Position numbers and translations under genes: made by a program. Shown one piece after another: positions 7,004 through 13,827 of a stretch of DNA of 14,323 nt (position 1 is the first letter of the stretch; every line of letters starts with the position of its first letter). The stretch is from Baffinella frigidus (Eukaryota > Cryptophyceae > Cryptomonadales > Baffinellaceae). Location of the stretch: assembly GCA_026770585.1 (NCBI GenBank), contig MU647026.1, positions 113,387 to 127,709 on the forward strand. Reading direction: 5' to 3'. The notes below the pieces were generated by a model. The model saw only the letters and a program-made list of their open reading frames with translations. It did not search any database and was not told the origin of the DNA.

Positions 7004-7384
7004 TGCCCGCAGCGGCATGTCTAGTCATTGCAGGGTGATCTGGCATGCGGCGTTGGGTGGAGTGGTACCAACCCGCCAATATTCCGCCTGAAAACAGTCA
7101 GTCAACCCGTCTCTGCCTGTCCCACAAATTCAAGGCTCAAGGAATTTGAAAATGGACGGAGGCTGTTGAGGATTGTGCGATGGTGGCGGTGGAGGATTAT
7201 GAGAGGGGGAACCCCCGTGGCGATTGAGGATTACTTGCGAAACCCTCCCATAGGGCCCCCTGCGTAGCGCTGGAGGATGCAGGGAGGTTGGGGTTGAGGA
7301 TTCAAAGGGAGCCCTGAATCCTAACCCTGAACCCCGTGCTAGGATTCCGCGACGATGCTCTCGACAGGTTTGTGTCTGGACGGC

Positions 7385-7385
<1 letters not shown>
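7004..7385. other. Intergenic, no gene seen
   Basis: GC-rich with short GAGGATT repeats (7165-7300) such as TTGAGGATT. No supported coding region or element. Confidence 0.5.

Positions 7386-7431
<46 letters not shown>
7386..7431 (+). repeat. (TA)n microsatellite
   Basis: About 23 perfect TA units. The YIYIYI-type open frames across it on both strands are artefacts. Confidence 0.97.
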
Positions 7432-7433
<2 letters not shown>

Positions 7434-7601
7434 CCTATCGTATATGTATTCAGCGCGAGCTGGTTGGTGGCTGGCGGCTGGCGACGTGGGGAGGATCTCG
7501 CGTAGGTCTGACCGGGAGCGTGCAGCGCTGGGGCGGGCGGTTGTGTGCACCGCTTCTTGGGAGCTGCCACAGCTCCCAAGACTGGGAGCTGCGCTGTGGC
7601 T

Positions 7602-7662
7602 TCCCCCGCGCCAAGACCAAAGACTGTCTTTTGTCGACAGTCTTTGGTCTTGGCGCGGGGGA
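7602..7662. repeat. Perfect 27-bp stem hairpin with 7-nt loop
   Basis: The left arm starts TCCCCCGCGCCAAGACCAAA (7602-7628), the loop is TTTTGTC, and the right arm at 7636-7662 is its exact complement. A smaller hairpin GGGAGCTG/CAGCTCCC lies at 7559-7577, and a 16-bp one at 7706-7751 (CACTCAC/GTGAGTG). It could be a small-RNA precursor or a very young foldback. Confidence 0.93.
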
Positions 7663-7921
7663 AACAGGAGGAAGTGGGTGCGGGCGTGCCACGGGTTTGG
7701 GGTGGCCCCATCTACCCCACTCACGTTGCTTCGAGTGAGTGGGGTGGATGGAGGAGCATGATGCGCAGCACCGCGTGTGGTCTGTTCGTGCAAGCATATA
7801 TAATATAGGGAAATGTAAAATATTTACTATAGAGGCCTGAACATATTTGCTATAGGGGCGGAATGTGGCGAAGGTTCCCACTTCTTCTCCTTTATTTACT
7901 TTCGAGCTTCAGAAGGAGTGA

Positions 7922-8095
7922 CCCAATTGCACTCCAAGCCACAAGATTTCAGTTAAGTCAACCAGCCCACCTATGTCAACTTTCTCCTGATTTCGTTTAG
8001 ATGGACCCTGCTCTGGGAGCAGGCATTTGACTTAAGGCGCTGGCTTTCAGTGGGAGTTGACTTACGCGAAATGTTCTGGATCGGAGTGAATTGTC
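7922..8095. mobile_element. 174-bp degenerate foldback element J
   Basis: CCAATTGCACTCC pairs with GGAGTGAATTGTCC, and TTAAGTCAACCAGCCCAC with a right-hand GTGGGAGTTGACTTA, about 75% match over 48 bp. The middle has GTTTAGATGGACC, also found in elements E1 and E2. Confidence 0.65.
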
Positions 8096-8099
8096 CAAC

Positions 8100-8428
8100 T
8101 TCGAAGGTGACTGGGCGGAAATGTCACCAGCCTAGACCCTGAATCCTACGCCCAAGCCCTAAGCCTTAACCCAACCCCCTCAACCTAAGCCAGCAAGCTC
8201 CTCGGCAACCCAAACAGCTCTCTGCCTGTGGAGGGATTGTGACGCTCGCGTGAATGGACGAAACGTTCTCGCGTGCGTGTTCAACTCCCGTTTCATAACA
8301 TCTCCTCGAGACTGGGGTGGATCCCCCCTGTCGTAAAATGCGTCATCCGCAGGTGAAGCCTGCATAATTCTGACCACACACAACCCCATAATGCTGACCA
8401 CTTACTTACACCCCCCCGCTTTTTTTAG
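8100..8428. other. Upstream of exon a, probably intron sequence
   Basis: Degenerate CCCTAA words at 8130-8190, then unique sequence up to the pyrimidine tract and acceptor at 8427-8428. No start codon or 5' exon is identifiable here. Confidence 0.5.
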
Positions 8429-8521
8429 GTGACGGGCGTGGACGTGTGCAAGAGCATGATCCTGGAAAAGCTTGAGAAGGCCACCAAGGACACCTTCGCG
8501 TCTGACATCCTCAACGCCAAG
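8429..8521 (+). CDS. Exon a of the spliced gene (31 codons, phase 0)
   Basis: It is preceded by a pyrimidine-rich tract and TTTAG, starts GTG ACG GGC, and ends AAC GCC AAG before the donor GTAATA. Codon ends are almost all G or C. It encodes residues 1-31 of the visible protein, with alternating Lys/Glu and hydrophobic residues as in an amphipathic helix. As the acceptor is clear, at least one further exon should lie upstream. Confidence 0.8.
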
Positions 8522-8750
8522 GTAATACACCGTATAGATGTAGTTCAAAAAAATACCGTGTTTGGAATATTGCATACCGGATATATACGGTGACATAACA
8601 CCGTTTATCGAGGTGAACGCACCTAGGCGCCAAACAAGATGTTGCCCTGTGTTGCTAGGGGTTTAGATTGTGGGGGTTGAGGTTTATTGTTTCAGGGCTT
8701 GTCGATTTGCCCGCACTGGAGGAAGACGGGTGCAACTGGGGGGGGTGGGC

Positions 8751-8798
<48 letters not shown>

Positions 8799-10685
8799 GG
8801 GGGGTGCGGGGAAATATAGAGGTGACAAACAAGGTGTGGCTGCGCGGTAACACCTTCACAGCGTGATCTAGACCGATAGGAGGGGTCCCTAGGGCCCTGA
8901 GGTGGTCTCTAGGACGGGGACAGTGGGCCCAGACTCGCTAACAAGTCGATTGTAGTGCGGGATCGTGGTACACATTAAAACGCTCTACGCCCTGGCATGA
9001 AATATTTTTTACCTGGTCATGGGAAGGGGGGCGGTGCTGCTGAAATGCGCTGAGCTGGTCGGCAGCTCCTAAACCCTGAACCTTAAATTTCACACCCTCG
9101 CCCATCAACACTCCGAAATCCTAGATCCTAATCTAAAACTCTAAACCCTAATAAATATAGATAAATAAATAATTAATTAAAAAACAGACCGTACCCCTTG
9201 AACCTAAACCCGAAACCCCTGCAGGTGGAGGCGTTCATGAAGGAAGAGGCTGGCCAGACCATGTACCCCAAGCTCATGAAGCAGATCAAGTTCACGGCTG
9301 CCAAGGTACTCTAACCCTTTTTTATCTTTTTAGGGTCCACCCAACATTTTTCTTCTTCCTGAACTTGAACCCTGATGACTATGGAGGACTATGGAGGGTG
9401 AAAACCCCACACGTGGACAAAACACATAAGACCCTACGGATGTCGCAACCGATTCTTGGAGGCTGAGCCACCAAGAATCCCTGCGAAGCCCGCTGTGTGG
9501 GTGGAGAGGACAGAGTTGTCACAGTTCCTGAAAATGCGCGTGTTTTTTTTGTGTAGAAGACGCCGAGAGGGAGAGAGGCGTCTTGTTTACAGGACCTACT
9601 ACAGAGGTTACGGAGGAGGCGGGGGGGAACCACAAAGCGGGCTGCGAAGAGATTTTCGGGCAGGAAATGCCCGAGTTTCCGTTACCTTATCCGTGGGAAC
9701 CTCCCTATGTCCCTGCGTGTTGCCTACCGTAGGGTCGCATGTCTTGGGGTATCCCTAGCTCTGCCTGAGTAAAAAACTGGGCTCGCCGTACAACACATAT
9801 AGAGTAGAAACTCCAGTACACAGGGTAACTAAATGGCTTTTATGGCGAGCCCAGATATACCAAGGCAGAGCTAGAAACTAGGAGAGAGAGAGACATCATT
9901 TGCTGATACTAACCGTCCTACGAATAGGCCCGAGTAACCCAGGATCGTAGAGGTTCCTCGGTGGCCGTGCTGTTAGCAATAAAATAAAGCTCCCACTAAG
10001 CCTCTCTCTCTCTCCCTCCCTCCCTCCCTCCCTCCCTCCCTCCCTCCCTCCCTCTCCCTCTCGTGCGCAGGTCGGCGCATCCTAACCCCGAAACCCCAAA
10101 CCCTAACCCCAAACTGCATCGCAGGTCGGCGCGACCGTGCCCGACAGGTGGTGCTACGAGGCCATGGCCACCAAGAAGGTGCGCGCCAAGATCACCGCCA
10201 AGGCTGACGCGGCCATCGCTGAGGCTGCCGCCGCCGCTGAGGCTGCTGCCGCCGAGGCCGCCGCCCCCGTGGAGGTACGCACCCTGCACCCTACACCCTG
10301 CACCCTACACCCTACACCCTTTACTGTACGCACTCTACACACACTATCATACCCTACACTGTAAGCGCTCTACATACACTACACACTAGAAGCTGGCCGC
10401 GAGGCTGACGCATCCGCTGCTGCGGCCGTGGCCGCCCCTGCTGGGTCGTAGGGGGGGGCGCTTTCTTGCTGGGTCGTAGGGGGGGGCGCTTTCTTGCAAT
10501 CGAGTTCTGCTTACACACAACTCTCTCCTCTCGCCCCTAACCGTTGCGCCACCACCCTCTTGGTGAACCCTTTTCGTCCTAAACCCTCAACCCTAAACCC
10601 TAAACGCAGGCATAAAGCGGCAGCGCGCAAGCCGAATCGGTGCCCGCCGGGGGACCTCGAGATCAAGCCAACGTCTCTGGTGTAG
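8429..10685 (+). CDS. 3' part of a spliced gene for a small Lys/Glu- then Ala-rich protein, function unknown
   Basis: Five exons (8429-8521, 9225-9305, 10125-10274, 10404-10447, 10610-10685) join into 147 codons plus TAG with no internal stop. The first three exons are each an exact number of codons (31, 27, 50), and the last two close through a split Ser codon (TC|G). Third positions are nearly all G or C. The product begins with a charged, probably helical part (VCKSMILEKLEKATKDTF), continues with MYPKLMKQIKFTAAK and VPDRWCYEAMATKK, then an Ala/Glu run of about 40 residues, and ends CPPGDLEIKPTSLV. I see no signal peptide, membrane segment or known catalytic motif and cannot name a family. 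The first exon follows a clear acceptor (pyrimidine run then AG at 8427-8428), so the start codon lies upstream, not found. Function is not inferred. Confidence is high that this is a gene, moderate for exon 4. Confidence 0.8.
8522..9224 (+). other. Intron a-b, 703 bp
   Basis: Donor is AAG|GTAATA and acceptor is CTGCAG|GTG, so AGGT is present at both ends. The intron holds a perfect (AGAC)12 microsatellite at 8751-8798, and from about 9065 to 9215 an A-rich tract with degenerate CCCTAAA-like repeats and AATTAATTAA. No coding signal was seen inside. Confidence 0.75.
8751..8798 (+). repeat. (AGAC)12 microsatellite
   Basis: Twelve perfect 4-bp units in a row, inside intron a-b. Confidence 0.97.
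9225..9305 (+). CDS. Exon b of the spliced gene (27 codons, phase 0)
   Basis: The acceptor CCCCTGCAG precedes GTG GAG GCG, and the exon ends GCT GCC AAG before the donor GTACTC. It encodes VEAFMKEEAGQTMYPKLMKQ followed by IKFTAAK. Third positions are again G/C-rich. Like exon a it starts with Val and ends with Lys because AG|GT is present at both splice sites. Confidence 0.82.
9631..9749 (+). mobile_element. Truncated foldback element D2
   Basis: Starts CCACAAAGCGGGCTG near 9630 and shares CCGAGTTTCCGTTACCTTAT and TTGCCTACCGTAGGGTCGCA with D1. Its far end is missing where the element at 9755 begins. A further D end in the opposite direction (GAAGCCCGCTGTGTGG at 9482-9497) lies upstream, with GACCCTACGGATGTCGCAAC at 9431 as a remnant of its core. 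Confidence 0.72.
9755..9874. mobile_element. 120-bp foldback with A-type ends
   Basis: Perfect 12-bp ends CTAGCTCTGCCT/AGGCAGAGCTAG and a second perfect inner pair CTGGGCTCGCC/GGCGAGCCCAG. The interior is unlike A1-A3. It lies in intron b-c, abutting a truncated family D element. Confidence 0.8.
10001..10064 (+). repeat. (CT)n/(TCCC)n pyrimidine microsatellite
   Basis: An almost pure pyrimidine tract of CT then TCCC units just before the decoy acceptor GCGCAG at 10065-10070. It could serve as a polypyrimidine tract. Confidence 0.93.
10066..10132 (+). repeat. 13-bp direct repeat bracketing a telomere-like tract at a splice acceptor
   Basis: CGCAGGTCGGCGC occurs at 10066-10078 and again at 10120-10132, the second holding the real acceptor and the first bases of exon c. 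Between the copies lie about 41 bp of CCCTAAC/CCCCGAAA-type repeat. The arrangement is what a staggered break filled with telomere-like sequence, or an insertion with target duplication, would leave. Confidence 0.85.
10125..10274 (+). CDS. Exon c of the spliced gene (50 codons, phase 0)
   Basis: It starts GTC GGC GCG ACC after ATCGCAG and ends CCC GTG GAG before the donor GTACGC. It encodes VPDRWCYEAMATKKVRAKIT and then an Ala/Glu-rich stretch. The choice of acceptor is forced: the upstream decoy AG at 10069-10070 would add GTC GGC GCA TCC TAA and end the protein. Confidence 0.82.
10275..10403 (+). other. Intron c-d, 129 bp, telomere-like
   Basis: The donor is GAG|GTACGC. The body is CACCCTRCACC-type repeat, the reverse complement of the TGTAGGG/TGCAGGG array at 3178-3377. 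The donor octamer GTACGCAC is repeated at 10326-10333. The acceptor GCGAG|GCT is not ideal but is the only one keeping phase 0 and the Ala-rich frame. CACTAG at 10384-10389 looks stronger, but switches to a frame that does not close downstream. Confidence 0.6.
10404..10447 (+). CDS. Exon d of the spliced gene (44 nt, leaves TC)
   Basis: It reads ADASAAAAVAAPAG, continuing the Ala-rich composition of exon c, and ends in TC before GTAGGG. If this donor is not used, the frame runs GGG TCG TAG and the protein ends at 10451. The intron-retained and spliced forms therefore give two different C-termini. Confidence 0.6.
10442..10497 (+). repeat. 28-bp perfect tandem duplication containing a splice donor
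   Basis: The unit begins TGGGTCGTAGGGG and ends CGCTTTCTTGC, and the second copy follows without a gap. It duplicates the donor of intron d-e. Confidence 0.95.
10448..10609 (+). other. Intron d-e, 162 bp
   Basis: The donor GTAGGG sits in a 28-bp unit that is perfectly tandemly duplicated (10442-10469 and 10470-10497), so a second identical donor lies 28 bp downstream; its use would shift the frame. The acceptor AACGCAG is preceded by CCCTCAACCCTAAACCCTAA-type telomere-like repeat. Confidence 0.62.
10610..10685 (+). CDS. Terminal exon e of the spliced gene
   Basis: After CGCAG at 10605-10609 the exon adds G to the TC of exon d (Ser). It encodes HKAAARKPNRCPPGDLEIKP, then TSLV and TAG at 10683-10685. 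The phase match with exon d and the protein-like composition support it. Poly-G tracts follow; no clear polyadenylation signal is visible. Confidence 0.7.
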
Positions 10686-10807
10686 GGTGCTAGGAGGGTG
10701 CAGCGGCAGCCTCTGGGTAGGGGGGGGGTTGAGGACGAACCCTGCAGTAGGGGGGTGGGGGGGGGGGGAGAGACTCTGGGTTTTCTGTGCAAGTTTGTCT
10801 TTGCAAG

Positions 10808-10870
10808 TTTGCAGGAGCGGTGCTCTCAATGTACGAATGTGATGCAGTCCACCGCTGTCTCTGCGTGCAT
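10808..10870 (+). repeat. 63-bp segment duplicated at 12184-12246
   Basis: Shares GAGCGGTKCTCTCAATG, GCAGTCCACC and CTCTGCGTGCAT with 12184-12246 in the same order without indels. One frame reads ERCSQCTNVMQSTAVSAC versus ERFSQCMKVTQSTPASAC. The segments precede C2 and B4 respectively. Confidence 0.8.
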
Positions 10871-10906
10871 ACACATCTGGCTGAATCTCCTCTACATACT
10901 GCGGCC

Positions 10907-11010
10907 TATCCATCAAGTGGCCAGTAGGCGCATACGCCCTACCGTAGGGCCTTAGGACCTGCCTAGGACCTCATGGCGGTCAAATTTGACCGCCTGGTCA
11001 CTCGAGGGAT
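10907..11010 (+). mobile_element. Foldback element C2
   Basis: Same order as C3: TATCCATCAAGTGG, GCCCTACCGTAGGGCC, GTCAAATTTGACCGCC, GGTCACTCGAGGGAT. The right-hand TA is mutated to TG. Confidence 0.82.
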
Positions 11011-11174
11011 GCACACATCAGGCTACATGTAGATCACCTCTACTCCGGGCCTCTCGCCCCGACGCGGGCGGATCCTAGGGCTGCGCCCTTCTGAATACGT
11101 CTCGAGGTAGTGAATTCACTGCCAAATCAGTGGATTTGTACCAGATTACGACCTGGTCAGATGACCCAGACATA

Positions 11175-11302
11175 CAGGGGTACCCGTTCATAAGAAACTG
11201 CCCCCCCCTACATGTAGGACCCTGCAGTAGGCCTATGCCTAGCTAGGGCCCTGTGGTGGTCCTAGGGGGGGGGGGCAGTTTCTTATGAGCGAGGTGCCCC
11301 TG
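11175..11302. mobile_element. Foldback element B1 (128 bp)
   Basis: Ends CAGGGGTACCCGTTCATAAG and CTTATGAGCGAGGTGCCCCT+G. The core near 11213-11262 has TAGGACCCTGCAGTAGGCC, then CCTAGCTAGGGCCCT. It is an almost continuous hairpin with an unpaired G/C-rich centre. Confidence 0.88.
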
Positions 11303-11524
11303 AAGCCACTTGTGAGGACCGAGTCTAGGACGAGCCCGCCTCGGGGGGCATGAGCTACGTACGCCCACAGTCCGCATAGTGCACTGCGAGTGTGACGATT
11401 TACAGTGTACTGGGAGTAACGGTGGATGGCAGCGTGGCGCAGCCACGCTGCGCCTGTAACTAACTGCGTTAGTCTCATGCACTTTCGCGCACTCGCGTGG
11501 CTGCGCCTGTAACTAACTTTATTT

Positions 11525-11641
11525 CAGGGGTACCTCGATTACAAGAAAACGCCTCCCCCTAGGACCCTACAGTAGGCCTATGCCTAGGGCCCTATGGTCG
11601 TCCTAGGGGGGTGACGTTTTCTTGTAATCGAGGTACCCCTG
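11525..11641. mobile_element. Foldback element B2 (117 bp)
   Basis: Ends CAGGGGTACCTCGATTACAA and TTGTAATCGAGGTACCCCTG, perfect inverted repeats extending about 30 bp. The core has GACCCTACAGTAGGCCTATG and CCTAGGGCCCTATGG. The flanks hold an 18-bp direct repeat (TGCACTTTCGCGCACTCG at 11478 and 11650). Confidence 0.9.
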
Positions 11642-11737
11642 TAGTTTGCTGCACTTTCGCGCACTCGAAACGTCCCCAGGAAAGGCGTTGCTTTGCAAAG
11701 CTGACAGCGCAAGTCACGCCACGTCCCGCTTCCTCTA

Positions 11738-11858
11738 CAGGGGTACCTCGCTCATAAGAAACCGCACCCCCCTACTAGGACCCTACAGTAGGGCTAAGCC
11801 TAGGGCCCTACGGTGGTCCTGGGGGGCGGGGCGGTTTCTTGTGAGCGAGGTACCCCTG
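11738..11858. mobile_element. Foldback element B3 (121 bp)
   Basis: Ends CAGGGGTACCTCGCTCATAA and CTTGTGAGCGAGGTACCCCT+G. The core has GACCCTACAGTAGGGC and CCTAGGGCCCTACGGTGG. Confidence 0.9.
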
Positions 11859-12183
11859 TAAGTACCTACTTCAATCAAGCAAGCACCCCGTGTCTGCAAC
11901 GTGCGCCTCTGCGTCTTCTTCTCCTGTAGGACCTTGAGTCACCGCCGCAGTCGCTTTACAGCAACTGTTGCGGGCAACTTCGGCCCAGATTTCCCTCAAC
12001 CTTGAGAACCGTTTGGGCCGTTCATAAACCGACAAACTTATGTGAGGCACGGTGTTCTGAGCCCTGGAGGCCCCGGCCTGCCTGGCGCGCCCCGCACTGC
12101 GCACCTAGCTGCCAGCTAGCTGCCCGCGGACATCTTTCCCAGAGCTACGAGCCGCCTGCGCTCTCGGTTATGAGCCCTGAAGC
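11859..12183. other. GC-mixed spacer between B3 and the duplicated segment
   Basis: No gene or element supported. Short open frames here lack conserved or coding-like composition. Confidence 0.5.
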
Positions 12184-12246
12184 TTTGCAAGAGCGGTTCT
12201 CTCAATGCATGAAAGTGACGCAGTCCACCCCCGCCTCTGCGTGCAT
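12184..12246 (+). repeat. Second copy of the 10808-10870 segment
   Basis: Same description as the first copy. It ends at CTCTGCGTGCATG, directly against element B4. Confidence 0.8.
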
Positions 12247-12247
12247 G

Positions 12248-12371
12248 CAGGGGTACCTCGCTCATGAGAAGGCGCCTCCCCCTAGGACCCTACTGTAGGC
12301 CTATGCCTAGGGCCCTAAGGTGGTCCTACAGTGTAGGGAGGTTGCTCTTTCTTATGAGCGAGGTACCCCTG
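12248..12371. mobile_element. Foldback element B4 (124 bp)
   Basis: Ends CAGGGGTACCTCGCTCATGA and TTATGAGCGAGGTACCCCTG. The core has GACCCTACTGTAGGCC and CCTAGGGCCCTAAGG. It lies directly after the duplicated segment 12184-12246. Confidence 0.9.
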
Positions 12372-12409
12372 TAGCCACTCCTCCGGCCACTCCTGCGAGA
12401 GAAGAATGC

Positions 12410-12520
12410 ATTTTTCGGACTGGGCCTCCACACATTTCCTCCCGAGGAGGTTTTGTTTAGCTGGGGCTTAACGTTGCCCTTAAACGCCAAAAAAAAGGCC
12501 GTGGACGGTGTCCGAAAAAT
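12410..12520. mobile_element. 111-bp possible foldback element K
   Basis: A perfect 11-bp inverted pair, ATTTTTCGGAC at 12410 and GTCCGAAAAAT ending 12520. Symmetry beyond that is weak, so this may be an old element. Confidence 0.45.
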
Positions 12521-12655
12521 CAAGTGCTAAAATGAACGAAAGATGTGTATTGGATACCCATAAAATTGCGAAATCCTGGATGTTGGAGCGGAATCTTGCG
12601 AATGATGGACGATAGAGCGAAATCCAGAAGAGCGGCAACCCGCCAGCTATGTACA

Positions 12656-12759
12656 TATCCCTCAAGTGCCCAGTAGGCTCATACGCCCTACCGTAGGGCC
12701 CTAGGACCAGCCTAGGACCTCAGGCCCCCAAATTTGGAGGCCTGGTCACTTAAGGGATA
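12656..12759 (+). mobile_element. Foldback element C3, TA-flanked
   Basis: TATCCCTCAAGTG at the left and CACTTAAGGGATA at the right. The interior has CATACGCCCTACCGTAGGGC and CCAAATTTGG. Confidence 0.87.
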
Positions 12760-12929
12760 GCGATGATGGTAAATGTTGCATGCAAGAGGGGAAAAGAAAA
12801 GGACGTGACCCCCTACAAGTGGTTTTAGAGAAGCGTTCAGGGCTGGAGGCCTTCGAGTTTTCTTACAAGACTTGGTCAACTTTGTGCCAAAAAAAAACCT
12901 TGGCAGTTTCTGCCTTTGAAACATCAAAT
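12760..12929. other. Unique spacer, nothing seen
   Basis: Between C3 and module copy Z. An A-run and short AT-rich words only. Confidence 0.5.
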
Positions 12930-13740
12930 TGGGCGAACGAGTGGCCTGTGTGGCGCTAGCGGCACTTCTGTACGACACCTCTCAGGCAGAGAAGCTCCCC
13001 TGTGTTGGCCTCTGCGGCTGGGATGGCCGGGGACGACGGGGACAGCCGACTCCCGCAGGCGAGGAGGGGCTCCGGCGTTTTGGGGAGGGGGGCAGAGGCA
13101 AACGGCGCTTTCCCAAAGGACGCGCTGACCAAGAAGCAGCGGGTAGACATCCCCCCCATCCTCGCACCCCGCCCACCATCCCGTGAGAGCGCCTACCGGG
13201 CAGGGCAGACAACCCGGTGGCGAGCTGCTGAAGAACTGCTCCTCTCGCCACCAGGCCACATCCGCGGGCCATGACAAACCCGACAGATCCTCGGAGGCTC
13301 AGCGCGGAGCGGCCCATCACACAGGTCCCAGCGAGATGACTGCAGCGCACGATGCCCTCCCCCAATCCACCTCTCTTGCCACCGTCGACATTGACCATTC
13401 CACCCGGGAGGATCTCGAGCGAGCAATAAGATCCGCCCCCCACAATCCGCCCCCCATTGGGGGCGGAAAGAGCTGTGGCGGCGGAAGGGAGGGAGAGCAT
13501 CTCCCCCGCGCGCGTGTTTGTTGAGGGTGCGGGGCGAGGCGCCAAGTGCTCGACACAGAAAACGGCAGCTGTCGCGGTCCTGTTCGCCTCTCTTTCTCTC
13601 TGAATTCACCGCGTCCCCTAAAAAGCTGGCGTAGGTTTGCCCCGGCATTGGAACCGCTTGGCACCATCGCATACTCTTGGTTGTAGATGTTGAGGTGTAG
13701 AGGCACGAAGTGCTCTCACAATACTTGTCGGAGATGGATC
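12930..13740 (+). repeat. GC-rich duplicated module, copy Z, possibly a decayed gene
   Basis: Homologous to 5126-5930 (reverse complement) and in part to 4056-4703. A frame starting MAGDDGDSRLP at 13023 is shared by all copies. Between Z and the right-arm copy, indels in this part (a 12-nt deletion and a 3-nt insertion) keep the frame. A C-rich stretch of 54 versus 61 nt then breaks it unless GTA...GGCAG is a small intron. The strand opposite also keeps a conserved frame (CSHLAGTCVMGRSALSLRG), and the far end has MVPSGSNAGANLRQLFRG. I cannot decide the coding strand. The family is unknown. Confidence 0.5.
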
Positions 13741-13827
13741 GTGGGAGGTGTCGGGACTTGGTCGCGCTCCTTCCCCCACCTGAAAGCTCAAATCACTTCT
13801 GTCCTATTTTCCTGGTACAAAATGGGC

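Larger units (their letters stand above)
9306..10124 (+). other. Intron b-c, 819 bp, loaded with foldback elements
   Basis: Donor is AAG|GTACTC and acceptor is ATCGCAG|GTC. Inside are fragments of foldback family D (about 9428-9496 and 9631-9749), a 120-bp foldback at 9755-9874, a (TCCC)n pyrimidine tract at 10001-10064 and a short telomere-like tract at 10079-10119. A decoy copy of the acceptor and exon start lies at 10066-10078. Confidence 0.75.

Noticed and set aside
7130-7761. Open frames with YIYIYIYI runs on both strands
   Set aside because: They arise from the (TA)n microsatellite and hairpin-rich flanks; no coding bias or conserved partner.
11239-12523. Open frames sharing RGTSLIRN/GYLAHKK-type peptides
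   Set aside because: They are translations of the inverted-repeat ends of foldback family B, present on both strands.
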